Shown here: one piece after another, positions 5,924 to 10,342 of the stretch
Position numbering within the stretch: the first letter of the stretch is position 1
Layout of the letters: each line of letters opens with the position of its first letter
Source of the DNA: Caldifarciminota bacterium
GTDB taxonomy: Bacteria; Hydrothermota; Hydrothermia; B15-G9; WFZT01
Reading direction: 5' to 3'
Length of the DNA: 10,342 bases
Assembly: GCA_026986235.1 (NCBI GenBank)
Contig: JALSOY010000169.1
Location: forward strand, 1-10,342
Notes under the pieces: model-generated
Told to the model about the DNA's origin: nothing
Database searches by the model: none
Seen by the model: the letters and a program-made list of their open reading frames with translations, nothing else
Made by a program: the position numbers and the translations under genes

Positions 5924-6679
5924 TCAAAACCTCATTGATAGTCCTACGAGTGCCGTGTAAACAGATGGTAACTCATCGGTTGTTGATCTCAAATTTTTGG
6001 CAATTCCGGTAGGGTCAATTAATACTACATCCATGTTGAGAGAATCCTTTATAGATTCAACATCCTTGTTCCACTTCGTTGCTATGTTTAAGTAAACATG
6101 GAAATTTTTTTCTGGAATTCTTGCAACGGATCGCACGAAGTTTGCCTGTTTTCTTAAAAATTCCGGAAACTTCTTCTGAGAAAAACTGTTACCCCAGAAT
6201 GGGGTTTTATTGTGGATGTAAACGGTGTAAACCGTGTCCCCCGTGATGTTAACTATAACACCGTTTTTTATCTCCTCATAAAATCTGAGAACGAAGTTGG
6301 TGACATTAAAAACACTCAGATCGAGGATTTCACAGTTTGCCCGGGATGCTTTAATCACTTCTTTTGCAAACTCTATCTCGTTCCCATCGGTGGAAACGAG
6401 GTGGACAGTGCCTCTGGCATCTTCAAACTTCTGCCATATACGGTCTTTTAGCGGAGGGAACTGTTCGTCAACGATCTTTTTTGCAACATCCCTGTACTTT
6501 TTTTGAATTGACCTGTAGAAAAAGCGTGCGGGGTTTACAAGTAAACCCCGCACGCTTTTTCTCTTTTTCTTCATAAACTCAAGCAAGTCCGATCGGGGAA
6601 TATCGTAAACCTCTTTAACCTTCCCTTTTTTTAACTCCAACCCCTTACAGGATTCTCCAACTAACTCACAGAGAATCAA
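5924..6679 (-). CDS. Divergent PilM/GspL-like actin-fold protein (putative)
   Basis: I do not firmly recognise this 251-residue protein, but its layout resembles a minimal PilM (actin-like ATPase of type IV pilus assembly) or GspL cytoplasmic domain. The start, LCELVGESCKGLELKKGKV (3-21), parallels the first strand-turn of PilM, though the glycine-rich nucleotide loop is degenerate. RKSVRGLLVNPARFFYRSI (40-58), then KKIVDEQFPPLKDRIW (67-82), resemble PilM's stretch leading to EEQLPFPLDE. NGVIVNITGDTVYTVYIHNKTPFWGNSF (139-166) resembles its second phosphate/strand region, and ELPSVYTALVGLSMRF (236-251) resembles the usual C-terminus. There is no transmembrane segment. The start is TTG at 6679, overlapping the previous stop (TTGA) and preceded by AAGGTGAG. 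No PilN, PilO or PilQ follows. A perfect inverted repeat lies in codons 40-55. Confidence 0.45.
   Translation of the reverse strand: MILCELVGESCKGLELKKGKVKEVYDIPRSDLLEFMKKKRKSVRGLLVNPARFFYRSIQKKYRDVAKKIVDEQFPPLKDRIWQKFEDARGTVHLVSTDGNEIEFAKEVIKASRANCEILDLSVFNVTNFVLRFYEEIKNGVIVNITGDTVYTVYIHNKTPFWGNSFSQKKFPEFLRKQANFVRSVARIPEKNFHVYLNIATKWNKDVESIKDSLNMDVVLIDPTGIAKNLRSTTDELPSVYTALVGLSMRF
6517..6562. repeat. Perfect 22-bp inverted repeat, terminator-like, inside a coding region
   Basis: The left arm (6517-6538) and right arm (6541-6562) are exact reverse complements around a two-base centre. The core of the left arm is GCGTGCGGGGTTTAC. It is flanked by an A-run on one side and a T-run on the other, so in RNA either strand would give a GC-rich hairpin followed by U residues, the shape of a bidirectional intrinsic terminator. 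It lies wholly within codons 40-55 of the PilM-like gene and keeps the frame open (encoding KSVRGLLVNPARFF). I found no second copy in this window. Confidence 0.9.
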
Positions 6680-7833
6680 CTCTCACCTTCCTTTTCTCCA
6701 GCTTCCCCTTCCTCTGAGGATTCTACCTTCTCTTCCTCGAACTGAAACTCTTCCTCTTCTTTTACCTCGAGATAGTCAATATCGTCCTTCTTCTTGGCGA
6801 GTACGATGAAGATCAGGGTATTACCGACCCAGTGAATGACACCCCAGTAAGAAAGGGCGACGAAGATTATGAGGTACAGGAGGATCCCAAAGAAAAATCC
6901 TACAACAGCTTCAGGAATGGAAAGTGCCTTAACGGTGGTGGGATAGAGTAACGCATCTGCTCCGAGTATTCTCAGGATGGGCTCGAGTCCGTAAAGCGAG
7001 GGATGTTCAGGTAAATAGGAGAGGGCAGCCTGTTCAATTCTTATAAACTTTTCACCCATCAACCATCCTGCACTGAGAACCCAGTGGGCAATGTAAAGAC
7101 CCTTTGCTATTGCCCATGCAAAGATGCCAAATGCTATTGGCTTTATTACATAAAGGAACACCTCGTAGCCTACGAACCTCCAGTTCTGATCATTCAGGGT
7201 AGAAAACAGTTCAAAGAGGGCATCGAATGTGTCGGAATTGGTTACTGCGACAATCGGGACCACCAGGAAGTAGGCAAGTGCAAGGGCGAAGAGGAGATAA
7301 ACAATAAAGACGACGGTAAATACCACAGGGATACTCATGAGAAGAAGGACGAGTTCCCCGAGCCAGGGAATTTTCCCTATCAATCCCAGAATGACACCGC
7401 CAATAAGAATAAAGACTATTACAAGCAGAATGGTTATTGGTGTAAATACGGCCGATTTTCCCTGTGTAAATGCAAATTTAAGCGCCTTCTTTATCTCGTA
7501 GAACTCATCTCCCTTGAGCTGTTCATAGGTAATCTTTGAAATTGCAACACCGAAGAAAATCTGGGTTATGGCAAACAGTACAAGACCCAAGTAAACAAAA
7601 AACCATCCCCAGAAAGTCAGAGGCTCCCCTATTGGAACGGGAATGTAGTGATATCCACTCCATATTTCACTTATTGATATTCCGGAGGTAAGGAACCCTA
7701 TGTAGGCAAAAATGGCGTATAAAATTGTCCCCACAATCAGGCCAAGAAATTGAACATAAATCTTTTTGGCACTAAAAGCAAACCGGGCCGCTCTCGGAAC
7801 ATCCTTGTAATTGTAATGTAGCTTTACTGCCAT
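6676..7833 (-). CDS. Polytopic membrane protein with acidic C-terminal tail, unknown function
   Basis: This 385-residue protein has a short amphipathic N-terminus (AVKLHYNYKDVPRAARFAFS). Hydrophobic segments follow at about 26-50, 73-98, 128-152, 158-197 (long enough for two), 224-255 and 308-346, giving roughly six to eight spans. The last 40 residues are highly acidic (EVKEEEEFQFEEEKV, then a Glu/Gly/Ser run) and probably cytoplasmic. The segment PIVAVTNSDTFDALFELFSTL (193-213) resembles a pattern in polytopic families such as DUF975 or DUF4013 and glycerophosphodiesterase membrane domains, where a loop follows a Pro-Ile/Val pair. This is only a resemblance. The start at 7833 is preferred over an upstream frame start at 7878, because AGGAGG lies seven bases before it and a strong promoter overlaps the longer version. 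It heads the cluster that ends in lepB. Confidence 0.8.
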   Translation of the reverse strand: MAVKLHYNYKDVPRAARFAFSAKKIYVQFLGLIVGTILYAIFAYIGFLTSGISISEIWSGYHYIPVPIGEPLTFWGWFFVYLGLVLFAITQIFFGVAISKITYEQLKGDEFYEIKKALKFAFTQGKSAVFTPITILLVIVFILIGGVILGLIGKIPWLGELVLLLMSIPVVFTVVFIVYLLFALALAYFLVVPIVAVTNSDTFDALFELFSTLNDQNWRFVGYEVFLYVIKPIAFGIFAWAIAKGLYIAHWVLSAGWLMGEKFIRIEQAALSYLPEHPSLYGLEPILRILGADALLYPTTVKALSIPEAVVGFFFGILLYLIIFVALSYWGVIHWVGNTLIFIVLAKKKDDIDYLEVKEEEEFQFEEEKVESSEEGEAGEKEGES

Positions 7834-7840
7834 TTCCCAA

Positions 7841-7891
7841 CCTCCTATGTTTCTTTTCCTGAAATATAACAAACACAAATGGTTCTGTCAA
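7841..7891 (-). promoter_or_regulatory. Near-consensus sigma70-type promoter and ribosome-binding site
   Basis: The 89-base gap after the activator gene contains, on the minus strand, TTGACA (7891..7886), exactly 17 bases of spacer, and TATATT (7868..7863, five of six matches to TATAAT). AGGAGG follows at 7846..7841, seven bases before the ATG at 7833. The predicted start near 7856 gives a leader of about 23 bases. This is the best promoter in the window and separates the dehydratase cassette from the membrane-protein cluster. I see no convincing terminator hairpin for the upstream cassette and no operator-like dyad. Confidence 0.75.
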
Positions 7892-7922
7892 CTTCACACA
7901 CAGGAGGTTCAAAAGGGTTATT

Positions 7923-8699
7923 TTAGTTTCTTACGAGTTTTAGGCCGATCAGGGCGGCCCCGTAAGCCCCCATAAACTGGGGATGATCTGGTAAAATGAC
8001 CTTTTCTCCTGTCTCCTCCTCGATCATCTTTCTAATAGCAGGATTTTTGACCACGCCCCCTGACAGCATAAGTGGTGGCACCAGTCCAACGCTTCTTATC
8101 ATCGCTACAATTCTTTTAACCAGTGCCCTGTGAAGACCTTTCAGGATGGGTTCTACTTTAACGCCGTGGGCAATCATTGAAATTATTTCGGATTCGGCAA
8201 AAACCGTGCATGTACTGGAGATTGTAACCTCATCTCTGGATGCCAGAGCGACTTCTCCCATATCCTGAAGTTTTACCCTGAGACGACCCGCCGTGTTTTC
8301 AAGGAATCTTCCCGTGCCCGCGGCACACTTGTCGTTCATGGTAAAGTCAACCACTTCACCGTTTGGACCGATAATAATCACCTTGCTATCCTGACCGCCT
8401 ATGTCAACGAGTGTTCCTCCATGACCAAGCTGTTTAAATACACCCCTCGCATGGCAGGTAATCTCTGTCACTTTTTTGGTCGCCTGATGAACAAGGTTTC
8501 TTCCGTATCCTGTTGCAACTATCGGTTTACCCTCAATGGGGCCGGTTTCTTTTTCTATAAGGTTAAGAAACTTCTGTACCTGATCTTCCACCCTCGGGTC
8601 GGCAGGTTCTATGTAGCTCCAGACGAACTTTCCTTCTAAGTCAACTCCCACTATTTTTGCGGTTGTTGAGCCCACATCAATTCCAATTGAAGCGATCAT
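7923..8699 (-). CDS. 2-hydroxyacyl-CoA dehydratase/benzoyl-CoA reductase activator ATPase (HgdC/BcrD family)
   Basis: This 258-residue ASKHA-fold ATPase normally works as a homodimer bridging one [4Fe-4S] cluster. ATP hydrolysis drives a low-potential electron into the partner dehydratase or reductase. Motifs: phosphate-1 loop GIDVGSTTAKIV (6-17), ATGYGRN (62-68), phosphate-2 GTLVDIGGQDSKV (95-107), cluster cysteine Cys125 in NDKCAAGTGRF, second cluster cysteine Cys164 in SSTCTVFAESE, adenosine loop LSGGVVKN (212-219), and the family ending PQFMGAYGAALIG (240-252). Both ligands and the nucleotide loops are intact, and the length equals characterised activators such as HgdC of Acidaminococcus. 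Its ATG overlaps the TGA of the preceding subunit gene (ATGA), so the three proteins are probably made together. The activator comes last here, whereas in hgdCAB it comes first. Confidence 0.93.
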   Translation of the reverse strand: MIASIGIDVGSTTAKIVGVDLEGKFVWSYIEPADPRVEDQVQKFLNLIEKETGPIEGKPIVATGYGRNLVHQATKKVTEITCHARGVFKQLGHGGTLVDIGGQDSKVIIIGPNGEVVDFTMNDKCAAGTGRFLENTAGRLRVKLQDMGEVALASRDEVTISSTCTVFAESEIISMIAHGVKVEPILKGLHRALVKRIVAMIRSVGLVPPLMLSGGVVKNPAIRKMIEEETGEKVILPDHPQFMGAYGAALIGLKLVRN

Positions 8700-10009
8700 G
8701 TTTCCAGCATCTCCACAAAGGACTCAAGTCTTGCTTTTACCTGTTCGTCTGCAAAGGCGCGGGGATCGTTGTGGTCAGCTTCCAGTAAAAGTGCAGGTAT
8801 CCCGTACTCCTGGATCAATCTGTTTCTCTGATCCACCTGTCCTATGGAGTAGGGTTTGCATGACCTATCCGAGTGGAGAATTGCTCCATCAAGATCAAAT
8901 TCATCAACCATTTCTCTCATCTTCTCGAGTTTGTATCCGGTCCCCCTGTTGAGTATAGGATAAATGTAGGTCTTTGCCATGGATTCAAGAGGCTTTTCAG
9001 GATCAATCAGGGGTGCCAGCTCACCCCACGCCATGGTGTAGGTGGAAGCAACCACAGAAATACCCCTTTCTCCCAGAAACTCAGCAAGAAACCTCAGTTT
9101 GTACCATATCGGTAGATTATCCCAGAGGAGTCTTTTCTTCTCCCTTTTGACTGCCCCGATTCCCCTTTTTATTCTGTCGTCAACCTCTTTGAGCATAAGT
9201 GCATAAAAATCCACCGTTTCTGGTTTCCCCCTCATTTCAACGATCGGTGCCATGTGGATGAACTGATCAAAAACCGATATGGGAGCGGGCTTTGCCCTCC
9301 CCCTGTACATTATCTCCAGCCAGAGTTCAGAAGCTTCTTTACTGAGCCTTACCACTTCTTTAAGTTTTTTGTATTTTAAACTTTTCCGTGCCACTCTTTC
9401 TGCCACAGGAATGGACTCCTCAAGCTGTTTTTTTACATACTGGATTGCATGTTCAGGTGCGTCGTCATAAACAAATGGTGTGTCAATAAGGATCAGTGGT
9501 ATCTTAAAGTGTCTTGCGAGAACCCTGTACCAGAAGAGGACTGTCTGGCAGATGTTTGTACAGGCCAGGAGCAGGTCGGGTTTCGGGAGTCTTCCCACCG
9601 GCGTTTTACCTGATAACATGGCTCCTATGTCCGTTCTCGCATAGGAACAGATGTCTCTGGAAAATCCGTAGTTTTCAGCCTCTTCTGAAAGTTCCACTGC
9701 AACTCTCCTTGTTCCACAAAGAGCTCCGTGATTTTCGGGGTAAAGGACATAGAAGCCAAGTGCCTGCAGTATCTCCACAGGTCCTCCAGATGTTACCCAC
9801 GCAACCGGTTTGACTCCGCTTGCATATCTGCCCTCAAGGTAATGCTTTGAGATCAATTCTTTTGTCCTGGCACTGATTTTCAGCGGGGGGGCGAGAATGT
9901 CCGTTCGCCACCTGGCAGGAACTCTGCGTCTTTCAGACTTAAACCTCTGATACTTCAAAAACAGTGCTCCTGCCACCTTCACATTCCAGATGTATTTTAG
10001 ATACCTCAT
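8696..10009 (-). CDS. 2-hydroxyacyl-CoA dehydratase/benzoyl-CoA reductase-family catalytic subunit
   Basis: This 437-residue protein belongs to the HgdA/HgdB/BcrB/BcrC superfamily. These are iron-sulfur subunits that use activator-supplied electrons for radical removal of water from 2-hydroxyacyl-CoA or for reduction of an aromatic acyl-CoA. Landmarks: WVTSGGPVEILQALGFYVLYPENHGALCG (71-99) with Cys98, RDICSYARTDIGAM (118-131) with Cys121, PKPDLLLACTNICQTVLFWY (142-161) with Cys150 and Cys154, and ILHSDRSCKPYSIGQ (377-391) with Cys384. The last closely resembles the H-S-x-R-S-C-K-P motif of the BcrB/BadE side of the family. Three cysteines normally bind the cluster; which ones do so here cannot be fixed without alignment. 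The N-terminus (1-40) is basic and probably cytoplasmic. The gene overlaps both neighbours by four bases (ATGA). Substrate is unknown. Confidence 0.9.
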   Translation of the reverse strand: MRYLKYIWNVKVAGALFLKYQRFKSERRRVPARWRTDILAPPLKISARTKELISKHYLEGRYASGVKPVAWVTSGGPVEILQALGFYVLYPENHGALCGTRRVAVELSEEAENYGFSRDICSYARTDIGAMLSGKTPVGRLPKPDLLLACTNICQTVLFWYRVLARHFKIPLILIDTPFVYDDAPEHAIQYVKKQLEESIPVAERVARKSLKYKKLKEVVRLSKEASELWLEIMYRGRAKPAPISVFDQFIHMAPIVEMRGKPETVDFYALMLKEVDDRIKRGIGAVKREKKRLLWDNLPIWYKLRFLAEFLGERGISVVASTYTMAWGELAPLIDPEKPLESMAKTYIYPILNRGTGYKLEKMREMVDEFDLDGAILHSDRSCKPYSIGQVDQRNRLIQEYGIPALLLEADHNDPRAFADEQVKARLESFVEMLET

Positions 10010-10342
10010 TCGAGCACCTCCAGAAAGGCCTCGATTCTCGTAACGGTCTGGTGAGGCAGGGGATCGTTTATGTCAACTTCAATATTTACGACAGGAATCC
10101 CTTCTGACTTCAGCAGGTTGCGGAGTTCGGGAAGATCGAACAGTTCAGGCTCGCAGAACTTTACTGTATAAAATATGATTCCGCGTGCCCCGGTTCTTTT
10201 TACCATTTCCAGAAGATAACGGAATCTATCTTCTATGGGGCTACCTTTTGTGACATCTGGTGGACCGTTTAAGATCCTTTCCGCCATTCTCAAAAAAGGA
10301 TCGTCGGATTTTCCAGATGGATAAAGTCTTCTCCCGCAACAG
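10006..10342 (-). CDS. Second 2-hydroxyacyl-CoA dehydratase-family subunit, C-terminal part (5' end beyond window)
   Basis: The frame is open to the window edge (first full codon at 10341..10339) and gives the last 111 residues of a larger protein; an internal TTG at 10293 is not the true start. It begins CCGRRLYP, resembling the family's D-x-C-x-x-x-R motif before the C-terminal domain. It continues FLRMAERILNGP, GARGIIFYTVKFCEPELFDLPEL with one cysteine typical of cluster coordination, then IPVVNIEVDINDPLPHQTVTRIEAFLEVL, the standard C-terminus of HgdB/BcrC-type subunits. It is the likely heterodimer partner of the 437-residue subunit, whose ATG overlaps its TGA. About two thirds of the protein is missing, so the substrate pocket cannot be judged. 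Confidence 0.85.
   Translation of the reverse strand, partial: CCGRRLYPSGKSDDPFLRMAERILNGPPDVTKGSPIEDRFRYLLEMVKRTGARGIIFYTVKFCEPELFDLPELRNLLKSEGIPVVNIEVDINDPLPHQTVTRIEAFLEVLE

Noticed and set aside
6517..6562. Treating the inverted repeat as a real gene-end terminator that splits the PilM-like gene in two
   Set aside because: The reading frame is continuous, PilM-like features occur on both sides, and no stop or new start lies next to it.
7084..7539. Plus-strand open frame of 151 codons
   Set aside because: It lies inside the membrane-protein gene on the opposite strand; Lys/Asn/Tyr/Cys-rich translation with no domain and no ribosome-binding site noted.
7834..7878. Longer start for the polytopic membrane protein at 7878
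   Set aside because: It would place the start upstream of the predicted -10 box and skip the AGGAGG at 7841-7846.
7834..7922. Terminator for the dehydratase cassette
   Set aside because: I looked for a hairpin followed by T residues on the minus strand after 7923 and found no convincing stem.
10006..10293. A complete 95-residue protein beginning at 10293
   Set aside because: The frame is open upstream to the window edge and the upstream codons encode family-like sequence (CCGRRLYP), so this is the end of a larger subunit.
1..10342. tRNA, rRNA, CRISPR, insertion sequence or phage genes
   Set aside because: No matching structures, direct repeats, transposase motifs or unexplained gaps were seen.

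Overview
The window is a dense bacterial gene block with every supported gene on the minus strand, so it reads from 10342 down to 1. Adjacent genes overlap or nearly touch (ATGA, GTGA, TTGA and TGATG junctions), and no stretch over about 90 bases lacks a gene. I saw no tRNA, rRNA, CRISPR array or insertion sequence. Bacterial markers are type I signal peptidase, RNase R, a polysaccharide-export/SLBB protein and two sigma70-type promoters with perfect TTGACA boxes. The V/A-type ATPase has a Thermus-like single-hairpin rotor subunit with a signal peptide. The SLBB protein hints at a two-membrane envelope. Together with the 2-hydroxyacyl-CoA dehydratase system this suggests an anaerobic, possibly thermophilic, uncultured lineage (for example WOR-3/Hydrothermota-like). 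That placement is a weak inference.

Region A (10342 to 7923) is a tightly overlapping cassette. It holds the C-terminal end of one 2-hydroxyacyl-CoA dehydratase/benzoyl-CoA reductase-family subunit, a complete partner subunit, and the ATP-dependent [4Fe-4S] activator. The activator delivers low-potential electrons to the two-subunit enzyme; the substrate cannot be read from the sequence.

Region B (7922 to 5072) begins with a near-consensus promoter. It carries an unassigned polytopic membrane protein with an acidic tail, a divergent PilM-like protein, a 47-residue single-span membrane protein and signal peptidase I. All four are tightly linked and all are envelope-related. The PilM-like gene contains a perfect 22-bp inverted repeat shaped like an intrinsic terminator, yet it is fully coding.

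Region C (5071 to 1) begins with a second TTGACA promoter. It carries V-type ATPase subunits I, K and E, then an SLBB/polysaccharide-export protein, a FabK/nitronate monooxygenase-like flavoprotein and the N-terminal third or so of RNase R, cut by the window edge. The catalytic and stalk subunits A, B, C, D and F are absent here, so the ATPase genes must be split between loci (or the enzyme is incomplete).
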